A stretch of 64,000 bases of DNA from Pythium myriotylum. Lineage: Eukaryota; Oomycota; Peronosporomycetes; Pythiales; Pythiaceae. Of the stretch, positions 51,770 through 63,179 are shown piece by piece. Within the stretch, counting starts at the first letter, position 1; the number at the start of each line of letters is the position of its first letter. The DNA is taken from contig JALJCQ010000023.1 in NCBI GenBank assembly GCA_023091665.1, forward strand, positions 310,001 to 374,000. Direction: 5' to 3'. Position numbers and translations under genes: made by a program. The notes under the pieces were generated by a model that worked only from the letters and a program-made list of their open reading frames with translations, had not been told where the DNA came from and did no database searches.

Positions 51770-54700
51770 ATGGATCCCGTCGAGGCGCTGCCTGAGCCCC
51801 CGGCGCTAACTGCCCGAGTGAAGTCAGACGTGGACGATGCCGTAGGCACAGAGGAAACGCGTGCGCCTGCCGATGCTACGGGGCCAGTACTCCCACCACT
51901 GACACCGCATGGAGAGGCGAAGGAAAACCGATGGAAGCTTGCGTTCCGCCAACTCATGTTCATGAAGCGCATGAATATGCAAGTGAACGACCGCAACAAG
52001 AACGAAATCGAACTCCGCCAGCAGAATATCACGGTGCGGACCCATGGCTGTAATCGCTGTATCATCCTTCCCAGATTGACGCGTTTATTATGCTCTGCAG
52101 CCCCTCTCTCTAATGGCTAGCGTACCGTTCTTTAACTCGTTTTCATCGTCACAAATCCGATCGCTCGTGGATGCAAGCCACATTATGCAGCTTCGCCCTG
52201 GCGACACGATCATGCTTATGGCGACCGAAAAACTGTGCGATCGGAAGTTCTTCGTGGTCTCAACCGGAAACTTGGCAATCTCTTGTGTGGACGTCAACGA
52301 CGCACGGGCTATTCAGCAAGCGAACTTGTCACCCAAACTCAAACTCGGCGTCGGTGACTATTTTGCTATCACCCGAGCATCGAACCTCAAAGTCATCGCA
52401 ATGGAACCCGTCGAGTGTTTGGCCATCGATACCGAAGTGATCCAGAGAATCAGCGAGACCGCGGTGGATCAGATCGAAAGAGATCAATCGGACACGACTG
52501 ATGAAGCGGCTGAGACCGCAAGCTTCAAACATTGGGCTCTCCAGTACTCGTTAGCAACACAACGAAGCAGCTCGTCGAGGAAGTCTCTGCCATCTCCACT
52601 ACCGAAAGGTTTCGCCAATAACTCTTTGAAGCAGTTCAGTAAAGAGTTCCTAGTTCACTTCTCTCCGGAGAACGAACTTGACCATACATTAGAGTACATG
52701 AAGCTTACATTAATGAATGTCTTCAAGGCTCGGCGAGTAAGAATGTTTGTAGTTGACCACGACGCACACAAGCTACTGGTGAAGGTAAGAGACCTATATT
52801 TCTATGCATTCGGGATGTTATCTAATTAGCTACGATTTGAACGTCCAGTTTACTGACGATCCATCGTCGAGAGTCTCTATTGATCTGGAAGGTATCCTGG
52901 CTCGACAGGTTATCGACCAGAGGGATGCCGTATATGCCCCATCGATGACGCCATTCTTTGAACATGACGATGCTATCGTACCAGCACTGAAGGAACTTTA
53001 CCAGCCCAACGATCGTGTAATAGCAGCACCAATCTTTGAGTTTGACCCCACTAACAGCGACAATGACGGTGCTCCGGTCATCGGAATTTTGGAATTAGTC
53101 ATGAACGGGAGCAATTCGAATGAAGCTGAAGAATTCCAAACATCGGCCAGTGAGAATGATCTTCAGATCATACATCTTGCAACCCAAGAACTCAGCCGCT
53201 ACCTTTACTTTCATTACCAGGACTTCTTCGCAATAAAAAGGTGTGAAGGCGAAGAGTCCGTGGTCGAAACATTTCCCGCACCTGACACATCAAGTAAACA
53301 AAAACTGTCTCTTGCGTTGGGTCAGCTTGTCTGCGGTGAATTAGAAGCGTCAATCGCGTTTGCTGTGGCAAGCATCCGGCATGGGAAAATGTGTCTATGC
53401 TCAAGTCAGATTCCGACTTGTCCAAGTTCACCGTGCAAAGACAAATCAGAGCCACGTGTCCATCTCTTCGACGGAAGTTTAGAGCTGGATGTACCGCTTG
53501 GGGATATTCCTCATGGATCCCATCTCTTGCTTCAATTCTTCACGAAAGGTGGACTTCTTGCATGGACCGCGGTGCACTTGTTCGATTTTGGGCATGGGTT
53601 GCGGACGGGGCAAATCGAACTCGACGTGTTCCGATCATCGGTGGCAAATCTCACTGCTTTGGATATCGAGAATTGTATTAAGCGAAATCGCCCAAAGAAG
53701 GAGAATGTCATCGGCTCACTCAATTTTGCTCTAGAGTGTAGCGAAGGTGGATCAAAAGGATTCTCCTTCTCCAGCTTACCCAAGAAAACGAGGAGCATCA
53801 CGTTTCGAGCATCAATATTTGCCGATAAGCGAGGAAGCAAAATCATGCAAGCAAGTGACATTGCCGACGCATTCCCACCTGAGCGCCAGAAGTTCCTCGA
53901 CCTACTTCGAGGAGATCCCCTCGTCTCCTTGGCACCAGAGGATAAATTGTTCTTGTGGGATTCACGCCACACTTTGTGTGACGATTCCGCACTTCTTCCG
54001 GCATTCCTTGCGTCTGTTGATTGGAGCAAGCGAACTCAAGTGATGGAAGCATACAGGATGCTTATTCAATGGCGGCAGCCCACGTATTTGCAGGCACTGC
54101 AACTCCTGAGTCCTTTCTACCCGGATCCGAAAATTCGAGCTTATGCTGTTCGATGCATGCATTCCTTACCGGACCACCGTCTGCGACTCTACCTACTGCA
54201 GCTCGTCCAAGCGCTAAAAAATGAGAGATATCATGACTCAGCCCTGGCTCGATTTTTGTTGATGAGAGCTCTTCAAAATCCCGCTGAGATTGGCTACTCG
54301 TTGTATTGGTTTCTCAGAGCTGAATCTCACGTTGACCAGACGACTGAGAGGTTTGAGCTAATCATGGGAGAGTATATGCAGTTGTGTGGAAGCTACAAGC
54401 TCGAGATCCGGCAGTCAGTGTTTGTCATGAAGAAGCTTGAGGAAATTGCCAATGCTGTGAAAGACGAACCAACGCCAGTGGCCCGTCGATCTAGGTTGCA
54501 TGAAGAACTAAACGCCACCTTGCTTCCAGAAACTTTCCAGCTCCCGCTTCACCCTCGAGCATATTGCAACCGAATACTTGTCGAATCATGCCGTGTCATG
54601 GATTCGAAGAAGCGTCCACTCTTTCTTCAGCTCGAAAGCGCAAAGGCTCAGCACGGAAATCCATTCATTATCTTCAAGTCAGGCGATGATTTACGCCAAG

Positions 54701-55683
54701 ATCAGCTTGTGCTCCAGCTTCTTCGGGTCATGGACGACTTATGGCGCGAAGCCCAGCTTGACCTTTGCCTATCCCCTTATGCGTGTATTTCAACAGGAAA
54801 CGAAATCGGGCTCATTGAGGTTGTTGGTGATTCGTCCACACTTGCGACCATCATTTATGACCGTCACGAGAATTCACGGACAAAGCTGGGCCGAAAGCTG
54901 AAGTCTGCTAGGGACGCACTCCTTAGCGACCACGTGATATCGGAGTGGCTCTTCAGCGACCCTGGTGAGTCAACAGCTCGCAAAGACTCAAGAGAAGAAC
55001 TCGGTGATGAAACTCTTACTCCTCGATCAGCTGGACCAAGCCCCCTCGGGTCGCCCGCAGAAGACACTAAAACACCTTCAGGTGGTAGAGGGAGTTCGTC
55101 TTCCAGCCCTTCATCGTGTTTTCCACCGTTATCACCAGGTAAGTCACGCCGATCCAAGAGGAGCTACTCTCGTGACACCGAGGCGACACAAAACTTTCTC
55201 CGGTCGTGTGCCGGGTACTGCGTGGCAACATACGTGCTTGGAATTGGAGACCGCCACAACGACAACATCATGCTCCAAAGGACCGGCAAATTTTTCCATA
55301 TTGACTTTGGCCACTTTCTGGGCAACTTCAAGTCCAAATTCGGCATTAAGCGCGAGAAGGCTCCGTTCGTGTTTACGCCAGCGATGCTGCACGTGATCGG
55401 CGGCAGGGGCAGCGAGAACTACATCGAATTCGAAAAGATAGCGTGTGAGGCTTTCCAAGTGCTCCGCGAGCACTCGAACCTGTTGATCACGCTACTCGTG
55501 CTCGCTCTGACGTGTGGAACCCCGGAACTCACGTGCGAAGACGACATTCGGTGGGTCCACCGCTCGCTCATGCTCGAGCTCTCGGACGCCGACGCCACCG
55601 CCAAGTTCCGCAAGCTCATTGACGTCGCTCTCAACACGAAGACAACGCTGGTGAACGATGCTGTGCATCTAATGGCACATTAA
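51770..55683 (+). CDS. PI3-kinase with N-terminal cyclic-nucleotide-binding and GAF domains
   Basis: Three exons, 51770-52033, 52101-52784 and 52849-55683; 1,260 residues. After a disordered lead there is a cyclic-nucleotide-binding-like fold at about 90-200 (ASVPFFNSFSSSQIRSLVDA, LRPGDTIMLM, GNLAISCV, then a loose VGDYFAITRASNLKV in place of the phosphate-binding cassette). A GAF domain follows at about 265-410 (DHTLEYMKLTLMNVFKARRV; GILARQVIDQRDAVYAPSM). Then come a PI3K C2 domain (about 480-600), the helical PIK domain (about 655-830) and the lipid-kinase domain (about 870-1260): IFKSGDDLRQDQLVLQLL, GIGDRHNDNIM, FHIDFGHFLGN, KFGIKREKAPFVFTP. The activation loop is basic as in class I enzymes. 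No p85- or Ras-binding domain is seen. A Ser/Pro-rich insert (about 1020-1085) splits the kinase lobe. Confidence 0.9.
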
Positions 55684-55970
55684 GGGACACCTCTGACGTC
55701 ACCACGTTGAAGTCTAATCCACCCAATACAGTGCACGCTCGTCGTCTTTCTTCCTGCTGTGGAAGAGTGAATGCCTGAACCTCATTCTGACCGCAATCAG
55801 TTGGCCCAACCAAGATGCGAAGAAGGCGGTTTTAGCAGGAGTCGTAGCTCTTCACTCACAGTCTGCGACAGTGGTGCGCGGACCAACGGCCCAGAAGCCA
55901 TTTCGCTGTTGCAGCCACACGTCATCTCCAGCACCAGCACTCCACGTCGGATCCACTCGCCAACATTCCC

Positions 55971-57452
55971 ATGGACGACGACTTCGCGGAGCAGCAGCAG
56001 CGCACTGTCTTGCGCGTGCGCAAGGGATCGGATCTCTCGGTCTACGGCAACGAAGGCACCCAGCGTGCAGACACGAGCATCTACGGCTCCCAGCCAACCC
56101 AGCCCAAGAGTGCGATTTCCGAAGATACTGAAGCACGCAATGAAGATGCAGAGCCGCGCTCGCGCAACTATGAGAACCGTAAATGGAGCATGGAGGAGAC
56201 TGTTGCTGTTGACGACGAGAATGACGATGCGTGGACGTCCAACCCTCGCACACTGACTTGTGGGTTCCTGCTCATGTCATGGATCGTCTACGCTGCATTC
56301 CACGACCCTGTTGTGAGTACAGCTACCACCGAGCTCACGGATGAAGAAGCTTTTTCAGTCGACCTGAAGCGTGGAGTCAAGTACGCATGTGTCTTCTTCC
56401 TCACGTACTGTGCGCTTCAGTTGCCTGACGGTCACTTTATCCGCCCTCACCCCGTCGTTTGGCGATTGATCACTGGAGCATTTATTCTTTACGAAATGCT
56501 GCTCATCGTCTTGCTGTTCTTACGCACGTCGGATGCGCGAGCTTTCTTCAAGATATTCGATCCGAAGCTCGGTGTTAAGCTTCCAGAGGAATCATACGCT
56601 TCTGATTGCCGCCTGTACACGCCAGAGAACCCGGAGTCCAACTTTATCAACTTTCGCAACACGTTTTTCGATCGCTTTGTCGTGATGCACTTTCTAGGAT
56701 GGTTCGTCGGGGCACTCATGATGCGCAGCTACTTCACCTGTTGGACATTGAGCGTCATGTTTGAGTGGTACGAGCTATCGTTTCGCCATTGGCTTCCGAA
56801 CTTCAATGAGTGCTGGTGGGACCACCTCTTCCTCGACATCTTCACTTGCAACGCGTTTGGCATCTATCTTGGAATGAAAGTCTGCAAGTGGCTTGAGATG
56901 AAGAAGTACAACTGGGTCGGTATCCGCAAGATCCCTAACTTATCGGGCAAAGCCCGCCGCGCGCTGGCCCAGTTTACACCTGCATACTGGCTCGCGTACA
57001 ACTGGAAGATTTTCCAATCGGCTGATCGCTTCTGGCGTGTGATGAGCATGATCACTATCCTGTCGGTGATGATGCTCAACTCATTTTTCCTCAAGACCGT
57101 GCTGTGGATCCCGGCATCGTCCACACTTAACGTGTATCGTCTAATAATCTGGTACACCGCTGGCAGCTATGCAGTGGCCGAGTACTACATCTTTTCGACG
57201 TTCACTGTTCATGTCGATGGCAAGAGCCCTCAGCCAGTGAAGAAACTCGGTCCTCGCGCCTGGCTAGGCGTTTTGGTCGTCGTCACAGAGATCTGCGTGA
57301 TTGTCAAGCACGGCAAGGGAATGTTTACTGCCCCTTTCCCCTTGTACGTCAAGGTGGGTTGGGCAATCATTTTTGCCGTGGTCGTCGGTGGCTCGTCAAT
57401 CTACTTCGCGTTTTTCAACAAGCCCAAGGACACCACGAAGAAGCACCAGTAA
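55971..57452 (+). CDS. Phosphatidylserine synthase (base-exchange type)
   Basis: Single exon, 493 residues. A disordered, acidic N-terminus (about 85 residues) precedes about nine membrane segments. Family marks: DGHFIRPHPVVWR, NFINFRNTFFDRFVVMHFLG, ECWWDHLFLDIFTCNAFGI, LGMKVCKWLEMKKYNWVGI, and a later WIPASSTLNVYRLIIWYTAG. This is the PSS1/PSS2 family, which exchanges serine for the head group of phosphatidylcholine or -ethanolamine in the ER. Fungal/bacterial CDP-DAG-type enzymes are unrelated. A short upstream frame from 55771 is probably 5' UTR. Confidence 0.95.
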   Translation: MDDDFAEQQQRTVLRVRKGSDLSVYGNEGTQRADTSIYGSQPTQPKSAISEDTEARNEDAEPRSRNYENRKWSMEETVAVDDENDDAWTSNPRTLTCGFLLMSWIVYAAFHDPVVSTATTELTDEEAFSVDLKRGVKYACVFFLTYCALQLPDGHFIRPHPVVWRLITGAFILYEMLLIVLLFLRTSDARAFFKIFDPKLGVKLPEESYASDCRLYTPENPESNFINFRNTFFDRFVVMHFLGWFVGALMMRSYFTCWTLSVMFEWYELSFRHWLPNFNECWWDHLFLDIFTCNAFGIYLGMKVCKWLEMKKYNWVGIRKIPNLSGKARRALAQFTPAYWLAYNWKIFQSADRFWRVMSMITILSVMMLNSFFLKTVLWIPASSTLNVYRLIIWYTAGSYAVAEYYIFSTFTVHVDGKSPQPVKKLGPRAWLGVLVVVTEICVIVKHGKGMFTAPFPLYVKVGWAIIFAVVVGGSSIYFAFFNKPKDTTKKHQ

Positions 57453-57630
57453 TCCATGCCATCTAGATAGAGTGATTTAGCAGTAGGCTTTTATCCAATA
57501 GATAGAGCAAGACGCACAGAAGCTGTAAATGATATGCGCAGTTTATCCATTAATTCGAACACATTCGCACCTCGGCACAAGGCATCCATGCAGCCTGGAT
57601 GGCTTGCGTGTAGTTCCCCAGCACTCGGTC

Positions 57631-59475
57631 TTAGTGGTGGAAAAGGCGCAAGTTCGAGAAAGCCATGGTGATACCGTACTCCTCGCAGGCACTGACGACG
57701 TCGACATCGCGAGTGCTGCCGCCCGGCTGCGTGATGAACTTGACGCCAAGCTTGGATGCGTGATCAATCGAGTCACGGAACGGGAAGAAGGCGTCACTCG
57801 CCAACGAGACATCGGTGAGCGAGTTGAGGAACTCTTCCTTCTCAGCTGTCGTGAGCGGCTCTGGAGGCACATCGAACTGAGCGTTGAAGGTTGCAAGCTC
57901 GGCAGGTGCCATGTCACCTTCAATGTAACGCACGCGAGCATTAACACGCTCCTGCCGCTTCACTGAGCTCTTGAAAGCGAGACCCTGGACCTTGGGGTGC
58001 TGTCGCAGGTGCCAAATCGCAACCTTGCGACCGGCGAGCTTGATACAATCGACACGAGATTGCTGTCCAGCACCAACGCCAATCATTTGTCCATCCTTGG
58101 CGTAACCTACCGAGTTGGATTGAGTGTACTTGAGCGTGATGGCTGCGAGGGTCAAGTCGCGCTTCTTAGCAGCATCTAACTCGCCCGCACCAGTAGTCTT
58201 GACATCTTCCAGATGGGACTCGTTGAAGATAACATCGTTGCGCTTCTGCGCGAAAGTGATGCCAGCAACCTCGCGGTATTCGACATCCGGAAGCTTGAAC
58301 GAGGGATCAGCCTCGAGCACAATGAAGCCTCCGTTCTTCTTCGACTTGAGGATTTCAAGAGCGGCTGGCTCATATCCAGGTGCGATGATACCGTCGCTCA
58401 CCTCGCGCTTGAGGATCTTGGCAGTGGCTTCGTCAACAACATCGCTGACGGCAACAAAATCGCCAAACGACGAGAGTGGGTCTGCGTTACGCGCGCGCAA
58501 GTACGCAAGAGACAAGGGCGTGAGCGTCACGTTGCCAACTTCATACGCTTTGTGAAGCGAACTGTCGAGATCGACTGCAACAGCGGCACCCGCTGGAGAA
58601 ACATGCTTGAACGAGGCAGCCGCTGGCAGGTTCAGCGAAATGCGCAGCTCACGCACAAGCTGGTATGCGTTTGCAGCATCGAGCAAGTTGATGTATCCAG
58701 GTGTACCGTTAAGCACCTTGAATGGAAGCTTCGCACCTGAAAGACTGAGAATTGACGCTGGCTTCTGGTGAGGGTTGCAACCGTACTTCAGCTGCAACTC
58801 AGGCTTGTACACGCGTGTGACCGTCGGTGCCGTCTGTCCAAGCTGACCGTTGATCCAGCTCGAGATGGCCGAGTCATAGGACGCGGACAGCGCGAACGCA
58901 GCCGCGGCGCACTGGCGGCGGAACTCAATGGTAGTATGGAAGTTGTTGGTGTTGAGCTCGTCGATGAGTTTGGGGTATTGCGCTGGAGACGTCATAATTA
59001 CCACAGACTTGTGGTTCTTGGCCGACGAGCGCAACATCGACGGACCGCCAATGTCAATGTTCTCAATGCACGTGTCGAAGTCCCCGCCCGAGGCGACAGC
59101 AGCCTCAAACGCGTAAAGGTTGAGCACCACGAGATCGATGTTCTTGATGCCGTTGGCCTCCATGTCCTTCTCGTGCTGCTCGTTGCCGCGCACGCCGAGC
59201 AGGCCACCGTGGATCTTTGGGTGGAGGGTCTTGACGCGGCCGTCCATGATCTCGGGCGAGCCCGTGTACGCCGAGACGTCAATGACGGGCAGATTGGCCT
59301 CGCGGATGGCCTTGGCCGTGCCGCCTGTGGAGAGGAGCTCCACGCCGTGCTGCGAGAGGAACTTGGCGAGGTCGATGACGCCCGTCTTGTCCGACACGGA
59401 GAGCAGCGCGCGGCGGACGGGCACGAGCGAGGTGGCGGCGCCGGCGCTGGAGACCGCGTGGAGGATGTGGCTCAT
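57631..59475 (-). CDS. ATIC: Bifunctional purine synthesis protein PurH/ATIC
   Basis: Single exon, 614 residues from the ATG at 59475. An N-terminal stretch (MSHILHAVSSAGAATSLVPV) precedes the MGS-like IMP cyclohydrolase domain at about 20-215: RRALLSVSDKTGVIDLAK, LLSTGGTAKAIRE, MDGRVKTLHPKIHGGLL, NLYAFEAAVASG. The AICAR transformylase part follows with YGCNPHQKPAS, the Lys-His motif SFKHVSPAG, LRARNADPLSSFGDF, SNSVGYAKDGQMIGVGAGQQ and SRVDCIKLAG. It catalyses the last two steps to IMP. The frame extends upstream without a good ATG. Confidence 0.96.
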   Translation of the reverse strand: MSHILHAVSSAGAATSLVPVRRALLSVSDKTGVIDLAKFLSQHGVELLSTGGTAKAIREANLPVIDVSAYTGSPEIMDGRVKTLHPKIHGGLLGVRGNEQHEKDMEANGIKNIDLVVLNLYAFEAAVASGGDFDTCIENIDIGGPSMLRSSAKNHKSVVIMTSPAQYPKLIDELNTNNFHTTIEFRRQCAAAAFALSASYDSAISSWINGQLGQTAPTVTRVYKPELQLKYGCNPHQKPASILSLSGAKLPFKVLNGTPGYINLLDAANAYQLVRELRISLNLPAAASFKHVSPAGAAVAVDLDSSLHKAYEVGNVTLTPLSLAYLRARNADPLSSFGDFVAVSDVVDEATAKILKREVSDGIIAPGYEPAALEILKSKKNGGFIVLEADPSFKLPDVEYREVAGITFAQKRNDVIFNESHLEDVKTTGAGELDAAKKRDLTLAAITLKYTQSNSVGYAKDGQMIGVGAGQQSRVDCIKLAGRKVAIWHLRQHPKVQGLAFKSSVKRQERVNARVRYIEGDMAPAELATFNAQFDVPPEPLTTAEKEEFLNSLTDVSLASDAFFPFRDSIDHASKLGVKFITQPGGSTRDVDVVSACEEYGITMAFSNLRLFHH

Positions 59476-60132
59476 GGTCGAGGCTTGCGGAGAGGTCGGC
59501 GGAAGCGGATGTGGGCGAGTGGTGGTGCCGAACGGATCGCCGTGGGCGAGGTGACCCGTTTGCTTGGGGCGGTGGGTCGAACCCGCCCGAGTTGTAACCA
59601 ATGATAGAAATTTAGATCCATAATTTTAGCCAATGAAAAGTGGAGACGGTGCGGTGCCGCACGAGATGCGTGCAAAGCAATGGCGCAAAGCTGAAGCAGC
59701 ACCACAGCAACCAGACGAAGATTAAAACGTCGGTAACAGTAGTCATCCTGTTTCCGTTTCAAGGTGCTCTTCGTTGCAATAGGTGGTAGCCTGATGTTGA
59801 AGTAGAGTTTGAATGGACGAGATTCACGCGGCTCAGTCCTCGGCGAGGATCTTTCACGCTCAGGCAAAGGCGAATGTCAGAGGAGGCTTAGTGCGTGAGA
59901 ATGTTGGAAACAGAATTGAGCCTGTCGTCCTGAGGTGGGCTTCACGGCTCAAGTTACCACAACGAGAGTACCAATGGGCCAAGGGTCAATCACGGACATC
60001 ATCAGCAATGCATGTTGTGGCGACAGTTGTATGAATCCAATCCACTGATGTGCGTTGCTAGAGTATAACTTTGCTTCATGTGTGAAGCAAAGTTGGAACG
60101 GACTTAAGTGTGATGGTTCCAACGCACACCGT
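59476..60132. other. Intergenic region between PurH and MGST3
   Basis: About 660 bases. An ATG at 59813 opens a 73-codon plus-strand frame (MDEIHAAQSSARIFHAQAKA...). It may be a small gene or chance. No other feature. Confidence 0.35.
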
Positions 60133-60742
60133 CTACAAGACGCCGAGCATCTTGAGAGAGGCCTCGACGGTGAGAACAAGCGCACCAAGCAACCCAATGT
60201 AACCTGATAAGTAGAGAGTTAGTAACAGCCATTAACCGTCGTGATTTTGCTTCTTCGCACCAAATGCTCCGCGCTGGCGCTTGTTTGGATCGCCGGTCGA
60301 GTAACCCTTGATGTAAGCGACAAATCCGACAAGACGGATTGCGCCAAAGATCGCTGCGGGAAGTGGGCGATAAATCCTGCCAGTGCATAGAAACTATTAG
60401 CTCTCACCAGCTTCGGGAGAATTGCCTGTCCTGTACGTACGACGAAGTCAAAAGGAAGGCATAGAATGTTGGAATGTTCTCGAGCACATTCTGGTGGGCG
60501 CGCTGCACACAGTTGAAGGCCTTGGCATTCTTGTCGCTCTGCTCAGCGTACATCTACAGCCCAGTCGCGGTAAGCGCCAAAGCAAAAGCTACTTTAGAAT
60601 TTTCGCTCACCTGCGGATACGCAATGCCGTATTTCTTGCGGGCTCCGCCGACCTTGACGGCGGCCCACATGTTGACGACGGTCGTGCCGACGACCAACAG
60701 CGGGATGAGGCCGTGGTATTGCTGGATCGCGATGACTGACAT
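60133..60742 (-). CDS. MGST3: Microsomal glutathione S-transferase 3 (MAPEG family)
   Basis: Four exons, 60611-60742, 60441-60553, 60261-60376 and 60133-60203; 143 residues. Family blocks: the end of helix 1 and loop VKVGGARKKYGIAYPQ, AKAFNCVQRAHQNVLEN (the FNC.QRAHQN signature with glutathione-contact residues), then IYRPLPAAIFGAIRLVG, AYIKGYSTGDPNKRQRGAFG, and a last helix LLGALVLTVEASLKMLGVL. Four membrane helices are expected. It conjugates or reduces lipid hydroperoxides with glutathione in the ER. No single exon is long, so the gene is easily missed. Confidence 0.94.
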
Positions 60743-61262
60743 GGTGTGTTGGCTTGCGTGCGGGGTGACGAGCAAAAGCGCGAATGCGGTGGCGATTCCA
60801 CGTGGCTTTCCGCCTCTCCAGTTCCGCCGATGGGTCCTTTGTGGTCATGAGGAATGCAGGTGTTGATACGTCACCTTCTATATCAATTACCTTCATAATA
60901 ACATAGAAATAAATAGGTAAGAGTTAGAGTGAACATATTCAATGATCATGTTTGCCTCTACAAACGGATATGTGTCGGTTGTACGGCTCTTGGAGGTTGG
61001 CATAATCTTGATCACGTTGTCCCACGATCCCCTGATTGGTCTGCTTCGAGGGCAAACATATTTTGGTTCACCTAACCAATGACGTAACCCCCTCAGCACC
61101 CATCATAACCCGGGCAGTTTCGCGAAAGGTGGGGCAGACATGGCTACAACATCTTTCATCTGAAGAGAAGAGATTGGAGTCACCATGACACACCAGTAAG
61201 GCTACAACTTACTCTGGGCTCTCACTGCTGGACTAAAAGTGCACTTTGGATCTAGAGTACCA
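60743..61262. other. Divergent region between MGST3 and the EF-hand coiled-coil gene
   Basis: 520 bases without a supported gene. A/T-rich around 60890-60950. Confidence 0.35.
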
Positions 61263-63097
61263 ATGAAGAAGCTCGCACGATATTGCTGCCAAGGGTGCGG
61301 CGCGAAGGAACTGTTTCTCTATTGCTGGGTAAGTCACACCTGTCTATGAGCACCGGCATGTGACAGAATTAAGCAATGTGACTCCCCGCATACAGAAAGG
61401 ATGTCGCCAGATTCAAAATCTCAAGGTGATTACTTCCACGTCCATCTAGTGCGCGGAACTGACGCCATCAGCTCCTCTTAGGCCTTCTACAGCGAGACAA
61501 AAGCTGTATGCCAAGAGATGCAGACACTCAAAGCCGCGGTCTACGCACAGGAGCGACGAATACATGATCTAGAAGGCCTGGCGGTTTGTCGCTTTATCCA
61601 TGTCTTAACAGAGCCTAATGTCTGACACTAGTAATACTCGGAGAAGACTGAGAAGCAACAAAGTCTCGACGTGCTCACAAATCATATCAAACTCCTGAGT
61701 CGTTCAGCGACTCTTCCTGCAGTGGTGGAAGGGGACAGTCTGAGCGACGCCAATAGTCAGCTACTTTCTAATCTTCCAGCGTGGTCCGAGGCTGCAATTG
61801 GACTTGTGATGGACAAGTTCGATGTCGATAAAGATGGTCTACTCAACGAAGAAGAATTCGAAGCGATTGAGGTTCGTATTTCTCGATGCAAGCGATATGT
61901 ATCGTTACCAACCCAGAACCAATTAGGCACTGCTCAAGGGAAAGCAATCATCTTTGAAACTTGTTGAAAAGACCCGTGGCAACAAGAGCATTGATTCCGC
62001 TTCGATCCTGAGGTATTACAGCCGGGTGGGAGTTGATCACTTCACAAACGACCTGCAGATTCTAGGTATTCCATTCGGTGAGTGTAACCACTCGCGAGGA
62101 TAAAGCCAAATACTCTTCAACACACTTGCTATGTTAATTAAGGATCGACCCCGACACAGTCATCGGACGTCATGCTCTCAATCGAAATGCTGGATGTGTT
62201 TGCAGGTCAAGTCAAGGTTGGTGGCACAGAATCTCTCTCTCTCCCGACATTACTCCTTAATGGATCGTTTCATGTCGAACCTAGGACCTCAAGAACGAAA
62301 TCGAGGCGCTTAAAGAGGAAGTAAAAGACAAAGCGGTGAGACGATCACAGCGAAACCTGTCAATGAATGGAAAATCACTTGGTATCCTTTACGCGTAGCG
62401 GGCTACTACGCGACTACGTGAGGGGTTTGCGGAAGTTCAGATGGCGCTCGACGGGAAAGATTCTGAAATTCAGCGAGTTCATCAGCATCGCTGTCACGTA
62501 AACATGGAATTGGAACAAGCAAAAACAGCAAGTAAGTCAAGCTCAAGTTCTATTTCAGTCATTAATGCTTTAATCGGCCAATATTGATTCGCTCCGCAGT
62601 GATATCTGTCACAGCCGACTTGAAGAAGGCAAAGGAGGAACTGGCCATCAAAACTTCGGCCCTTCACGACCTACGGGCTCTCGTCGAAGAGTAACTCTCT
62701 TATGAAAAATGCCAAGTGAGAGCCCTTAGTACTAACTAATCATTGGCTTCAGCCAAGTGCACGAGAAAGAGAAGTGGCAAAAATATTGTTGGGAGCTTGA
62801 AGAAAGACTCTATGACGCCGTTCACACTAGCCACACCAAAGAGGTATGCAGAGTGGATACCTGCCAGTGTTGTACTCTAACAATCCTGGGTAGCGAGATT
62901 TGTGGAAGGCTCGTGATGCAAGGAAGGAGGAGGCGCGGAAGAACATGCTTCTGTACATCGATAGAGGCATGGGCAAGAAGCACTATGATCTTGTGAACGC
63001 AAACACTCCAACTTCGATCGCCACATACAATGACGATGATGTAGAAACGAATACATCATGGTATAGTGAAGGACGTATTGAAGAGTGGACTACGTAA
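61263..63097 (+). CDS. EF-hand and coiled-coil protein, many short exons
   Basis: Eleven exons: 61263-61328, 61396-61425, 61482-61583, about 61644-61871, 61927-62077, 62143-62216, 62285-62335, 62399-62531, 62600-62690, 62753-62843 and 62894-63097; about 406 residues. It starts MKKLARYCCQGCGAKELFLY, a small Cys cluster that may bind zinc. One canonical EF-hand follows (FDVDKDGLLNEEEFEAIE). The rest is mostly coiled coil (DLKNEIEALKEEVKDKA, MALDGKDSEIQRVHQH). The border of exon 4 is uncertain: the good acceptor at CACTAG leads to an immediate TAA, so I use CGGAG. It may be flagellar, by composition only. No family is identified. Confidence 0.72.
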
Positions 63098-63179
63098 CGG
63101 GCGCAGAGACTTCTTTCTCATCGTAAAATGAAAGCGCAGAACGTTTTTCATCGTTACTTGTGGTCTTGACTCTTGGGGC

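Noticed and set aside
58768..59604. Plus-strand frame of 278 codons
   Set aside because: It is antisense to PurH, which has complete catalytic motifs.
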